Positions 24,143 to 34,694 of a stretch of 64,000 bases of DNA are shown here, piece by piece. The DNA is taken from positions 124,001 through 188,000 of the forward strand of contig NAKE01000001.1 of assembly GCA_008680965.1 (NCBI GenBank), read 5' to 3'. The position numbers and the translations under genes were made by a program. The notes beneath the pieces are model-generated. The model was not told the origin of the DNA, searched no databases, and saw nothing but the letters and a program-made list of their open reading frames with translations. This stretch comes from Collinsella aerofaciens (GTDB lineage: Bacteria; Actinomycetota; Coriobacteriia; Coriobacteriales; Coriobacteriaceae). The stretch's first letter is position 1, and the number at the start of each line of letters is the position of its first letter.

Positions 24143-26443
24143 CTACTCGGCAGCGGCCTTGAACTTGTTGTAGTTGATCAGGCAGCCGGCCTTGACGATG
24201 GCACGCTCCTCTGCCGTCATATCGGCAATGTAGAGCTCAATCTGCTCGACCGCACCATCGGCGCGCACCACGTAGGCGGCGATGTCCTTCAGGTCGCCAT
24301 CGAGCGCGGCACGGATACCCGGCACAAAGACGTAATCGCCCACCTCAAAGTTGGGCTCGGCCTCCATCTGGAAGGGCACCATGCCCCAGTTCATCACGTT
24401 GGAGCGATAGCGCTTGGTGGCGTACTCGTGGACGATGTTGGCCAGGCCGCCAATTACGCGCTGGCAGCTCGCGGCCTGCTCGCGGGCGCTGCCGTCGCCA
24501 GGCTTCTTGGCGTAAATCATGGAACCGAACTCGGTCGCCTTGGCATCGGCCGCGACACCCGCGCCGGCCAGCGCCTCAAACACACCGGCAAGCTCGGCAT
24601 CGAACGCCGCCAGGTCGCCCGCGGACTCGCCGGCAACGCGACGCTTCTCCACAGCGTCGACCTCCTTGGAGCGACCCACGTAGGCCGGGTCGCGGCGGCT
24701 CAGCGTAAACTCAGCCAGGCCCAGCGGGTTGGAGCGGAAGGAGCTCGTCTCGCCCGAGGGAATGAGCTCGTCGGTCGTGGTGACCGGGTCCATGATCTTG
24801 GAGCAAACCTTGAGCAGGATGTCGTCGCCGAGCGGCTCCATCGCGGGCCACGGCTTGATGTTGGGGCCTTCGACCAGCTCGTCGGCAGGCTCCGCCTTGC
24901 CAAAGCCCCAGTACACGCGCTTCTTGTACGGCGCGTCGTCAAAGGTGTACTCGCAGGCCTCGTCCCAAGTGTCCTCGGGCAGGTCGGTCGCCGGCGTCAG
25001 GACGCCGCCGTTGGCAGCCGTTGCCGCAATGGAGCGGGCGTCCATCAGGGCCACGGCGCTCAGCTGGCCATTACCCGGCTTGGAACCCTCGCGGTTGGGG
25101 AAGTTGCGCGTGGTGTGACGGATCGAAAGGCCGTTGTTGGCGGGCGTGTCGCCGGCGCCGAAGCACGGGCCGCAGAATGCCGTGCGCACGATTGCGCCGG
25201 CCTCCATGAGGTCGTAGATGTAGCCGCGGCGTGTAAGCTCGAGTGCCACGGGCTGGCTCGTGGGATAGACCGACAGCGAGAACTCGCCGCAGCCGGTGTT
25301 GGCGCCCTTGAGCACGCGGGCAGCCTGGACCACGGAGTCGTAGTTGCCGCCCGAGCAGCCGGCGATAACGCCCTGCTGCACGTGCAGCTTGCCGTCGACG
25401 ATCTTGTCGAGCAGGCTAAAGTGCGTCTTGCCCTCGCCGATCTTAGCGGCCTCGAGCTCCACCTCGTGAAGGATGTCCTCGAGGTTCTCGTTGAGCTCGT
25501 CGATCTCAAAGCCGTTGGAAGGATGGAACGGCAGCGCAATCATGGGCTTGATGCTCGACAGATCGACCTCGACGCAGCCGTCGTAGTAGGCAACATCGGC
25601 AGGCTTGAGCTCGCGGTAGTCGTCGCCGCGGCCGTGCATGGCCAGGAATGCGTGCGTGTCCTCGTCGGTGGCCCAGATGCTCGACAGACAGGTGGTCTCG
25701 GTGGTCATGACGTCGACGCCGTTGCGGTAGTCGGTCGTCATGCTCGCGATGCCGGGGCCCACAAACTCCATGACCTTATTCTTGACGTAGCCCTTGGCAA
25801 AGACGGCGCGGATGATGGCGAGCGCCACATCGTGCGGGCCGACGCCGGGGCGCGGGGCACCCGTGAGGTAGATGGCGACGACGCCGGGATAGGCGACGTC
25901 GTAGGTGTCGCGCAGCAGTTGCTTTGCCAGCTCGCCGCCGCCCTCGCCCACGGCCATAGTGCCCAGAGCGCCGTAGCGGGTGTGCGAGTCGGAACCCAGG
26001 ATCATCTTGCCGCAGCCCGCGAAGTTCTCACGCATAAAGGAGTGGATAACGGCGATATGCGGCGGAACGAAGATGCCACCGTACTTCTTTGCGGCCGAGA
26101 GGCCAAAGACGTGGTCGTCCTCGTTGATGGTGCCGCCCACGGCGCACAGCGAATTATGGCAGTTGGTGAGCACGTAAGGCAGCGGGAACTGCTCCATGCC
26201 CGAGGCGCGCGCCGTCTGGATGATGCCGACAAAGGTGATGTCGTGGCTCGCCATGGCGTCGAAGCGAATCTTGAGTGCCTCGGGATCTCCGGACGTATTG
26301 TGTGCCTGGAGGATCGAATACGCGATGGTGCCGCGCTTGGCATCCTCGGGCGTCTGCGTAATACCGCGCTCGGCAGCCTCGGCCGCAGGCACAACCTCGC
26401 TGCCGCCGCGCAGGTAGATGCCGTCCTCGTACAGCTTGACCAT
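24143..26443 (-). CDS. Aconitase-family hydratase (YbhJ-like)
   Basis: 766 aa. It has the aconitase plan: a long N-terminal catalytic part with SDSHTRYGALGTMAVGEGGGEL, three Fe-S cysteines in GCSGGNYDS and FCGPCFGAG, and a C-terminal swivel domain (RYRSNVMNWGMVPFQ). Family members reversibly add water to tricarboxylic acids through a [4Fe-4S] cluster. It resembles the uncharacterised hydratases more than standard AcnA, so citrate/isocitrate as substrate is uncertain. The ATG at 26443 has GGGAGA upstream. It stands alone; no other TCA gene is near. Confidence 0.85.
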   Translation of the reverse strand: MVKLYEDGIYLRGGSEVVPAAEAAERGITQTPEDAKRGTIAYSILQAHNTSGDPEALKIRFDAMASHDITFVGIIQTARASGMEQFPLPYVLTNCHNSLCAVGGTINEDDHVFGLSAAKKYGGIFVPPHIAVIHSFMRENFAGCGKMILGSDSHTRYGALGTMAVGEGGGELAKQLLRDTYDVAYPGVVAIYLTGAPRPGVGPHDVALAIIRAVFAKGYVKNKVMEFVGPGIASMTTDYRNGVDVMTTETTCLSSIWATDEDTHAFLAMHGRGDDYRELKPADVAYYDGCVEVDLSSIKPMIALPFHPSNGFEIDELNENLEDILHEVELEAAKIGEGKTHFSLLDKIVDGKLHVQQGVIAGCSGGNYDSVVQAARVLKGANTGCGEFSLSVYPTSQPVALELTRRGYIYDLMEAGAIVRTAFCGPCFGAGDTPANNGLSIRHTTRNFPNREGSKPGNGQLSAVALMDARSIAATAANGGVLTPATDLPEDTWDEACEYTFDDAPYKKRVYWGFGKAEPADELVEGPNIKPWPAMEPLGDDILLKVCSKIMDPVTTTDELIPSGETSSFRSNPLGLAEFTLSRRDPAYVGRSKEVDAVEKRRVAGESAGDLAAFDAELAGVFEALAGAGVAADAKATEFGSMIYAKKPGDGSAREQAASCQRVIGGLANIVHEYATKRYRSNVMNWGMVPFQMEAEPNFEVGDYVFVPGIRAALDGDLKDIAAYVVRADGAVEQIELYIADMTAEERAIVKAGCLINYNKFKAAAE

Positions 26444-26604
26444 ACTGTCTCCCACTCTGCCCAAAACGATTTGGGCGCATAGCATACATTCGTTCAATAT
26501 CGTGCCATAGAACGGTTGCGAGTGGGTTACGAATCTGCACGTTCACTTTATCTCAGTAAAGCAAAGAACGAGTTGGGTGCCGGGGGCAGACTTAGACGCC
26601 GAAA

Positions 26605-26674
26605 TGACGAGAGTGGATAATCTCCCACTTTGAGCCTGCAAACAGGCCAAAAACGGGAGATTATCCACTCTCAT
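26605..26674. repeat. R3 palindrome, copy a
   Basis: 18-bp perfect arms GAGAGTGGATAATCTCCC (26609-26626) and GGGAGATTATCCACTCTC (26655-26672). The second copy at 58192-58255 has C-G where this one has A-T in the stem. Confidence 0.9.
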
Positions 26675-26678
26675 TCTG

Positions 26679-26715
26679 CGGGCACTCATTTAAGTCTGTC
26701 CCCAATGAGTGCCCG
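26679..26715. repeat. Palindrome with ACTCATT arms, copy a
   Basis: CGGGCACTCATT (26679-26690) and AATGAGTGCCCG (26704-26715) around TAAGTCTGTCCCC. A relative is at 60471-60499. It lies 15 bp beyond the hspR stop. Confidence 0.85.
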
Positions 26716-26730
26716 GCAGCGTCGGCGGAG

Positions 26731-27147
26731 CTATAGGTCGCTACCCGTACCTAGCAGCTTGCGCATGACTTGCTCGGGGTTGACTGAGCCGTCGCGCGGG
26801 GCCAGGGCGGTGATCTTCTTCTGCATCTTATACTCGTGCAGCTCGTCCTCGAGCTGGCGCACGCGAGCGCGGAGCTTCTCGTTCTCGCGCTCGCGCTCCT
26901 CGGAACGCTCCTTCATATCGAGGATGCGCACCACGCCGGCAAGGTTGATGCCCTCGTCGGTCAGTTGGTTGATGAGTTCCAGACGCTCGATATCGGCACG
27001 CGAATACAGGCGCGTGTTACCGCCCGAGCGCTGAGGATTCACCAGGCCCTTGGACTCGTAGACGCGCAGAGTCTGCGGGTGCATGCCGGTCAGCTCGGCC
27101 GCCACGCTGATCATGTACAGCGGTTTGTTCCTATTGTCCTCGGCCAT
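26731..27147 (-). CDS. hspR: Heat-shock repressor HspR (MerR family)
   Basis: 138 aa. The MerR-type winged helix covers residues ~10-80 (YMISVAAELTGMHPQTLRVYESKGLVNPQRSGGNTRLYSRADIERL), followed by a charged coil. HspR represses the dnaK operon and clpB in actinobacteria and uses DnaK as co-repressor. It is the last gene of dnaK-grpE-dnaJ-hspR, the standard actinobacterial order. The paired 27-bp sites upstream of dnaK and clpB are its likely operators. Confidence 0.94.
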   Translation of the reverse strand: MAEDNRNKPLYMISVAAELTGMHPQTLRVYESKGLVNPQRSGGNTRLYSRADIERLELINQLTDEGINLAGVVRILDMKERSEERERENEKLRARVRQLEDELHEYKMQKKITALAPRDGSVNPEQVMRKLLGTGSDL

Positions 27148-27219
27148 GCTACCTGACCCCTTTCCGTCTCGTTATCGTCCATCATAAGCCCGCGGGCGTG
27201 GGCGTGCGCCGCGACCGCC

Positions 27220-28185
27220 CTAGTACGTCGCCTTGTAACGATTGACCTTCTCGCGATAGTCGCGCGTGTCGACCTCGCGCAGCTTGGTCATGGCATCGCG
27301 CTCGTCATCGGACAGGTTCGTGGGAACCTGCACCTTAATCTCGACGAGCAGCGCGCCTGTGCGGCCACGGTGCTTAACGTCGGGCGCGCCCATCTCCTTA
27401 AAGCGGAACTTCTTGCCCGTCTGGGTACCCGCGGGCACCTTCAAACGGACCGTCGCACCGCCGGGCGTGGGCACGTCCACCGTGCAGCCGAGCGCCGCCT
27501 CGTAGACCGAGACCGGTACCTCCATGGTCACGTCGGCACCTTTGCGCTTAAACAGCGGATGCTCCTCCACGTGCGTGGTCACGACCAGGTCGCCGCGCTC
27601 GCCGCCGGCAACGCCATACTCGCCGCGACGTTTATAACGCAGCTTGCCGCCGTCGACCGCGCCTGCAGGCACCGAGACCGTAATGGTCTGCTGCTCGCCC
27701 GTCGAGGGAATACGGTAGGTGACCTTGTGCGTCACACCGCGAAACGCGTCCTCGGCCGTCACATCAACGGTCAGCGACAGGTCGCCGCCCTTGCGAGCGC
27801 GGCTGCGACCCGCGCCGGCACCGGCAGCGCCCGCAGCCCCGGCAAAGCCCGAGCCCCAATCGCTGCCCCAAGCGCCGTTGCCGCTAAAGATGCTGTCGAA
27901 GATATCGCCCCAGCCACTGGCGCCCGCGCCGGCACCGTAGCCACCGCCATACGCGCCGCCCGCGCCCGGCATGCCGCCAAACATGAGCATCTGGTCGTAC
28001 TCTTTGCGCTTCTTCTCGTCCGAAAGCGTCTCGTAGGCCTCGCTGATCTCCTTGAACTTGGCCTCGTCGCCGCCGGCATCGGGGTGATATTTTTGCGCGA
28101 GCTTGCGAAACGCGCTCTTGATCTCTTTGTCGGAGGCGCTCTTGGATACGCCCAGGATGTCATAGAAGGTTTTGCCTGCAGCCAT
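27220..28185 (-). CDS. dnaJ: Co-chaperone DnaJ (without zinc finger; CbpA-like)
   Basis: 321 aa. The J domain (1-70) holds the HPD motif in YHPDAGG. A Gly/Ala-rich segment (~75-140) follows, then two substrate-binding beta domains. The four CxxCxGxG zinc repeats of classical DnaJ are absent, as in CbpA/DnaJ2 types. It stimulates DnaK ATPase and presents clients. AGGAGAGGAGC precedes the ATG. It lies 108 bp after grpE with two hairpins between, and 72 bp before hspR. Confidence 0.93.
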   Translation of the reverse strand: MAAGKTFYDILGVSKSASDKEIKSAFRKLAQKYHPDAGGDEAKFKEISEAYETLSDEKKRKEYDQMLMFGGMPGAGGAYGGGYGAGAGASGWGDIFDSIFSGNGAWGSDWGSGFAGAAGAAGAGAGRSRARKGGDLSLTVDVTAEDAFRGVTHKVTYRIPSTGEQQTITVSVPAGAVDGGKLRYKRRGEYGVAGGERGDLVVTTHVEEHPLFKRKGADVTMEVPVSVYEAALGCTVDVPTPGGATVRLKVPAGTQTGKKFRFKEMGAPDVKHRGRTGALLVEIKVQVPTNLSDDERDAMTKLREVDTRDYREKVNRYKATY

Positions 28186-28207
28186 CGTAGCTCCTCTCCT
28201 GTTACAT

Positions 28208-28288
28208 CCGCCGTCCCTGCGGACGGCGGCTCATGCTGTCACATGGCACTTGGCCAGAAAGGGCCCCGGGTGTTGCCCCGGGGCCCTT
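28208..28288 (-). terminator. Two hairpins between grpE and dnaJ
   Basis: AAGGGCCCCGGG paired with CCCCGGGGCCCTT (28259-28288), and CCGCCGTCC/GGACGGCGG (28208-28229). Short T tract only; likely partial termination or mRNA processing that lowers dnaJ-hspR relative to dnaK. Confidence 0.55.
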
Positions 28289-28293
28289 CTCAA

Positions 28294-29136
28294 TTACTCC
28301 TCGGTGCTCTCAGCCGTATCGGCCGTAGCATCCTCGGGCGCCGCTTCGGGCTCCGGTGCGGGGCGCTTCTCGCCACCGTAGGTCACCGTCACCATGGCGG
28401 AACGCAGGATGCGATCCGCCATGCGGTAGCCCTTCTGGTACACATCGTTGACGGTCTCGTCGTACTGCGATGCGTCCTCGACACGCCCCACAGCCTGGTG
28501 CTCGAGCGGATCGAACGCCTCGCCCTTGGGGTCTATGGGCTCAACGCCCTCGTGCGCAAACACATCGAGCAGCTTGGCATGAACCGCATCGACGCCGTCG
28601 ACGAACTGCTTAAAGTCGTCGGAAAGCTCTTGGCTGCGGGCATGGTCGATCGCGCGCTCGATATCGTCGATCACCGGCAACAGTGCGGTGACAAGCTTCT
28701 CGGTCGCGCGCTCGCGCTCGGCGATGCGCTCGTTGGCAGTGCGGCGACGGAAGTTCTCCCAGTCGGCCTGCAGACGAGCGGTTCGCTCAGTAGCGTCCTT
28801 CGCCTTGTCCTCGGCGGCCTTCTGAGCCTCTGCCGCAGCATCGAGCTCATTGCGCACGTCGGCAAGCTCCTTCTGAGCCTGCTCGAACTTGAGCTTAAAG
28901 TCGTTGTCGGCGGCTTCCTCACCGGCGCGGATAGCGGCTTCCACCATCTCGTCCTCGGTCATCGTCGCCTCCTTGTTGAAATCCTCTACCTGGTTCTCGG
29001 CAGCCTCGGCGGCCGGGGTCTCGTTGACCTCGGTATCGTCTGCGGCCTCTACGGGAATCTTCACGTCCTTCTCCTCAGAGTCAACGGGGGCGGCGCCAGC
29101 GGCGGCCGCCTCCGTGCGAGCTTTACGGGCGGACAT
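28294..29136 (-). CDS. grpE: Nucleotide exchange factor GrpE
   Basis: 280 aa, longer than usual because of an acidic Ala-rich N-terminal extension of ~75 residues. A long coiled coil follows, then the conserved GrpE head: WENFRRRTANER, LLPVIDDIERAID, HAKLLDVFAHEGVEPI, VYQKGYRMADRILRSAMVTV. It speeds ADP release from DnaK. Only 2 bp separate it from the dnaK stop. An internal ATG (MTEDEMVEAA) could serve as a shorter start. Confidence 0.95.
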   Translation of the reverse strand: MSARKARTEAAAAGAAPVDSEEKDVKIPVEAADDTEVNETPAAEAAENQVEDFNKEATMTEDEMVEAAIRAGEEAADNDFKLKFEQAQKELADVRNELDAAAEAQKAAEDKAKDATERTARLQADWENFRRRTANERIAERERATEKLVTALLPVIDDIERAIDHARSQELSDDFKQFVDGVDAVHAKLLDVFAHEGVEPIDPKGEAFDPLEHQAVGRVEDASQYDETVNDVYQKGYRMADRILRSAMVTVTYGGEKRPAPEPEAAPEDATADTAESTEE

Positions 29137-29138
29137 GA

Positions 29139-31031
<1,893 letters not shown>

Positions 31032-31140
31032 TAGAAATTCCCTCTCTCTTGTGCGTTTGCACCGACTCGGCGGTCTGCCGCGCGGTGTTTCGGCTTGTCT
31101 TTCAGGATGTAGTGTATCCCCTTATGGGCCGGAATATACA

Positions 31141-31167
31141 AAATCTAAGTCAATTCATATAAGATTT
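31141..31167. promoter_or_regulatory. HspR-type operator candidate upstream of dnaK
   Basis: AAATCTAAGTC-N5-ATATAAGATTT, both halves identical to the clpB site. A -10-like TATATT (minus strand, 31133-31138) lies next to it on the gene side, so a bound repressor would block the promoter. Confidence 0.78.
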
Positions 31168-31304
31168 CTTATTGCCGAGAGTTTAGGTTCGCAAATGCGC
31201 AGGTAGACGCACTGTTTGAGTTCTGGGCAAATCTATTGAGATCTATGTAGAGATGGCTGAGATTTGGGCCGGAGCCACACGGAGCGGTCTTGGGGCTAAT
31301 CCGA

Positions 31305-31350
31305 GGAAGGCGTGACCCGTTTTGAGCGTCGATTCCGGGACACGCTTTCC
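31305..31350. repeat. R6 REP-like palindrome, copy a
   Basis: GGAAGGCGTG and CACGCTTTCC arms around ACCCGTTTTGAGCG..GATTCCGG. Related copies are at 46031-46078 and 46121-46174. The rest of 31168-31485 shows no gene. Confidence 0.6.
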
Positions 31351-31485
31351 AAAAGCTCGCTCAATCGCTCAATATTACGAGTCACCTTTAGCTAACATTT
31401 GCGCAGCTCAGCGGCCTCACCTGCATATTTTTTAGTAAGCCGTGGCATACTCGGCGAACGGTATGAAGATGCCGGTCAGAGGGTA

Positions 31486-31513
31486 TTGCAAACGGTCGCT
31501 CCCGTGGTATGTT
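31486..31513 (+). promoter_or_regulatory. Probable sigma-70 promoter of the ferredoxin gene
   Basis: TTGCAA (31486-31491), 16-bp spacer, TATGTT (31508-31513), 61 bp before the ferredoxin start. Inferred from motif only. Confidence 0.45.
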
Positions 31514-31574
31514 TTTGCCCGAATCACACCGACGCGCATCGCCTGTAGCGTCGGTCAACAGAGAGGAAACTACC

Positions 31575-31760
31575 ATGGCTCATCCCGTAATTGATGCCGA
31601 CGAGTGCATCGCTTGTGGCGTTTGCGTCGACTCCTGCCCCGCTGGCGTTCTGGAGCTCCAGGACGTCGCTACCGTCGCTGACGAGGATTCCTGCGTCGCC
31701 TGTGGCGCTTGCCAGGACGCTTGCCCCGCTGGCGCGATCACCGAGATCGTCGAGGAGTAA
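31575..31760 (+). CDS. 2[4Fe-4S] ferredoxin
   Basis: 61 aa. Two clusters are bound by CIACGVCVDSCP and CVACGACQDACP, the clostridial-type pattern. It is a low-potential electron carrier for anaerobic enzymes such as pyruvate:ferredoxin oxidoreductase or hydrogenase. GAGAGGAAA precedes the ATG. It stands alone with its own promoter and a shared terminator. Confidence 0.96.
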   Translation: MAHPVIDADECIACGVCVDSCPAGVLELQDVATVADEDSCVACGACQDACPAGAITEIVEE

Positions 31761-31801
31761 TAACTCCCCCACTTGCACACTCAAAAGTACACCGTGCACA
31801 A

Positions 31802-31839
31802 AAAAGGAGGCCTCCGCATCGCCGCGGAGGCCTCCTTTT
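31802..31839. terminator. Two-way terminator between ferredoxin and niaR
   Basis: GGAGGCCTCCGC pairs with GCGGAGGCCTCC. T runs follow on both strands (TTTTG on plus, TTTTTT on minus), serving the converging genes. Confidence 0.92.
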
Positions 31840-31852
31840 GCATTCGTCGTTA

Positions 31853-32398
31853 CTAGGACAGGTCATCTTCGTAGGGCATCAGATCTGCCAGATAGCCCTT
31901 TTCCTTGAGCATGGCCTCGATCTCGTCAAGGGTTTGCTCGTCTTCCGCCGCGATGCGGTGGAAGTGATAGCCACTTGTCACCGTCAGCAGCGGAAAACTC
32001 TTGCCGCTCTCGATATCGTGCAGGTAGCGCTCAACATCGCGACGATTGCGAATGTCCAAGTCGGCCGTGATCTTACCGTATACGCGGTGATTGACGATCA
32101 CGTTGAGCACGGCACCTCCGGCGTCGACGATACTCGTGAGCTCATCGCCTGCCTGCTCCACGCTGTGGCGAACCTTGACCAAGCGCGTGGGCACGGCGGG
32201 GCTGCTGGGGGCCTCCTGCAGCACATAACCACGGTTGGTTGCCACGATATCGTGCCCATCGGCACGTAACAGGGCAATATCCTGAACCACGACCTGACGG
32301 CTCACGCCAACCTCGCGGGCAAGCGCGCTGCCCGAAACGGGCTCCGTGGCCCCCTCGAGTACGCCCATGATGGCACGGCGACGCTCGCGGCCGTCCAT
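31853..32398 (-). CDS. niaR: NiaR-type repressor of NAD biosynthesis
   Basis: 181 aa. An N-terminal HTH_11 domain (VSGSALAREVGVSRQVVVQDIALLRADGHDIVATNRGYVL) is followed by a 3H domain named for three conserved His (RHSVEQAGDEL; VNHRVYG; YHFH). NiaR represses NAD genes when nicotinic acid is present. It is the last gene of nadA-nadB-nadC-niaR, sharing one base with nadC. A 19-bp-arm palindrome upstream of nadA is the likely operator, giving self-repression. Confidence 0.92.
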   Translation of the reverse strand: MDGRERRRAIMGVLEGATEPVSGSALAREVGVSRQVVVQDIALLRADGHDIVATNRGYVLQEAPSSPAVPTRLVKVRHSVEQAGDELTSIVDAGGAVLNVIVNHRVYGKITADLDIRNRRDVERYLHDIESGKSFPLLTVTSGYHFHRIAAEDEQTLDEIEAMLKEKGYLADLMPYEDDLS

Positions 32399-33258
32399 TA
32401 TTTACCGTCCAGCAGACGCAGGTGCTTAAGCGAGAGATCGAGAATCGGCGCAGAGTGCGTTAACGCCCCCGAGCTAATAAAGTCAACGCCCAGGTCGGCG
32501 AGCGCGCGGATATTGCTGGCGTCCACGTTGCCCGAGCACTCGGTCTTGGCACGGCCGGCGATAAGCTCAATCGCGGCAGCCATGTCGTCGTGGGTCATGT
32601 TGTCGAACATGATGATATCGGCACCGGCCTCCACGGCTTCGCGTACCATGTCCAGGTTCTCGCACTCAATCTCGACCGTCGTGGTAAACGACGCATGGGC
32701 GCGCGCCATCTCGATCGCGCGCGTCACGCCACCGGCGGCATCGATGTGGTTGTCCTTGAGCATGACGGCCGTCGACAGGTTGTAGCGGTGGTTGCTGCCG
32801 CCGCCGATCTCGACCGCCGCCTTCTCAAACACGCGCATGCCCGGCGTGGTCTTACGTGTGTCGACAAGCACGGTCTTGGTGCCCTCGAGCGCCGCGGCCA
32901 TGCTGTGCGTGTAGGTAGCGATACCGCTCATGCGCTGCAGGTAGTTGAGTGCCACGCGCTCACCCGAAAGCAGCACGCGCGCGTCGCCGCGCACCTGACC
33001 CACATGGTCGCCGGCGTGCACCTCATCGCCATCGACGACATCAAACAGCACCGAGCTCTGCGAATCCAGCAGCTCAAAGGTGCGAGCGAACACATCCAGG
33101 CCGGCGATGATGCCATCGGCTTTGGCGATAAGCTCCACCGTGGCGGGACGCGCCGTGGGGCACACGCTCGCCGTGCTCACGTCCTCAAAGGTAATGTCCT
33201 CGCGCAGAGCCTGCAGAATCAGATCATCGACGACGAGCTTCATGGTAATGGGATTCAT
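32398..33258 (-). CDS. nadC: Nicotinate-nucleotide diphosphorylase (quinolinate phosphoribosyltransferase)
   Basis: 286 aa. Family landmarks are ALNYLQRMSGIAT, DTRKTTPGMRVFEKAAVEIGGGSNHRYNLS, MLKDNHID, EIECEN and VDFISSGALTHS. It converts quinolinate and PRPP to nicotinate mononucleotide, the last step of the de novo branch. GGAGGAG lies six bases before the ATG. It starts 3 bp after nadB ends. Confidence 0.97.
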   Translation of the reverse strand: MNPITMKLVVDDLILQALREDITFEDVSTASVCPTARPATVELIAKADGIIAGLDVFARTFELLDSQSSVLFDVVDGDEVHAGDHVGQVRGDARVLLSGERVALNYLQRMSGIATYTHSMAAALEGTKTVLVDTRKTTPGMRVFEKAAVEIGGGSNHRYNLSTAVMLKDNHIDAAGGVTRAIEMARAHASFTTTVEIECENLDMVREAVEAGADIIMFDNMTHDDMAAAIELIAGRAKTECSGNVDASNIRALADLGVDFISSGALTHSAPILDLSLKHLRLLDGK

Positions 33259-33261
33259 GGT

Positions 33262-34638
33262 CTACTCCTCCACGGCCTGCGTGCTGGCGGCACGGGCCAA
33301 ATCATCGATTGCCAGGGGATCGGCGGTCAGGGCGCGATGACGGCCATCGAGCGCGGGATCGCCTGCCTGCTCCACGGCCAGCGACTCGCCGGTGCGCATA
33401 TACCACGCGGCGCGACGACCCCAGACCAGCGCTTCGAGCAGGCTGTTTGATGCGAGGCGATTCTTGCCGTGAACGCCGTTGCAAGCCGTCTCGCCCGCGG
33501 CGTAGAGCTCGGGCATCGAGGTACGGCCGTCCTTGTCGACCCACACGCCGCCCATAAAGTAGTGCTGCGTGGGCGTAACGGGAATGGGCTCGTCCAAGAT
33601 ATCGCGGCCGTCCTCCAGGCAGCGCGCGCGGATGTTGGTAAAGTGCCCGGTCACCACATCGCGCTCGACGGGGGCAAAGCTCAGCCACTCGTGCTCGGTG
33701 CCGTCCTGCTTCATCTGCTCGCGAATGGCGGCGGCGACCACGTCACGCGGCTGCAGCTCGTCGGTAAAGCGCTCGCCAGCGGCGTTGAGCAGAATCGCGC
33801 CCTCGCCGCGGCAGCTCTCGCTGATCAGGAAGGTGCGGCCCGGCTGCGGCGAGAACAGCCCCGTGGGGTGAATCTGCACGTAGTCCAGGTGCTCCATCTT
33901 AATGCCATGCTCCTGAGCGATGTAGCAGGCATCGCCCGTAAGCTGCGGGTAGTTAGTCGAATGGTCGTACACGCCGCCGATACCGCCCGTCGCCCACAGC
34001 GTATGGCGGGCATGGATCTTAAACGGCTCGCCGGTATGCACGCCCTCGGCGGCATGTGCCAGCTCGTCGGCGGGGCGGACCGAGTTGTCCTCGTCCACGG
34101 GAACGGCGACGACGCCGGTGCACACCGTGGCCCCATCGCGCTCGCCCGTCAGGATGTCGGTCATGGCCACGTGCTCAAGAATCTGCACGTTATCCAGCTT
34201 GCGAACGGCCTGGAGCAGCTTGGTCGTTATCTCCTTACCCGTAATATCGGCATGGAAGGCAATGCGCGGGCGGCTGTGCGCGCCCTCGCGGGTAAAGTCG
34301 AGGCTGCCGTCGGCCTTGCGCTCGAAATCCACGCCCATCGCTAGCAGGTCGTTGATGACCGAACGGCTCGAGCGGATCATGATGTCGACGCTCTCGCGGC
34401 GGTTCTCGTAGTGACCGGCGTGCATGGTGTCCTCAAAGAAGGCATCGTAGTCTGAGCCTTCGGGCAGCACGCAGATGCCGCCCTGCGCGAGCATCGAATC
34501 GCACTCGTCGACAGTGCCCTTGGAGAGCATGATCACGCGCGTGCTCGTCGGCAGATTGAGGGCCGCGTATAGGCCCGCCACGCCGCAGCCGGCAATGACG
34601 ACGTCGCACTCCATGTCGGGGTATTGCTTGGTTTCCAC
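33262..34638 (-). CDS. nadB: L-aspartate oxidase
   Basis: 458 aa flavoprotein. The FAD motif is VIAGCGVAGLYAALNL at ~13-28. Downstream are SMLAQGGICV, REGAHSRPRIAFHADITGKEI, RHTLWATGGIGGVYDHSTN and GLFSPQPGRTFLISESCRGEGAIL, all typical of NadB rather than SdhA. It oxidises aspartate to iminoaspartate for NadA; in anaerobes fumarate can be the acceptor. The start is GTG at 34638 with GGGAGAGG upstream. It sits between nadA (56-bp gap) and nadC. Confidence 0.95.
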   Translation of the reverse strand: METKQYPDMECDVVIAGCGVAGLYAALNLPTSTRVIMLSKGTVDECDSMLAQGGICVLPEGSDYDAFFEDTMHAGHYENRRESVDIMIRSSRSVINDLLAMGVDFERKADGSLDFTREGAHSRPRIAFHADITGKEITTKLLQAVRKLDNVQILEHVAMTDILTGERDGATVCTGVVAVPVDEDNSVRPADELAHAAEGVHTGEPFKIHARHTLWATGGIGGVYDHSTNYPQLTGDACYIAQEHGIKMEHLDYVQIHPTGLFSPQPGRTFLISESCRGEGAILLNAAGERFTDELQPRDVVAAAIREQMKQDGTEHEWLSFAPVERDVVTGHFTNIRARCLEDGRDILDEPIPVTPTQHYFMGGVWVDKDGRTSMPELYAAGETACNGVHGKNRLASNSLLEALVWGRRAAWYMRTGESLAVEQAGDPALDGRHRALTADPLAIDDLARAASTQAVEE

Positions 34639-34694
34639 AGGAATCCTCTCCCTTGTAATGTGGCGTAAGGGGCTGTCCCTCATGCCACATTGGC

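Noticed and set aside
24428..26482. Long plus-strand frame opposite the aconitase-family gene
   Set aside because: Antisense shadow created by high GC codon bias; the minus strand encodes conserved motifs.
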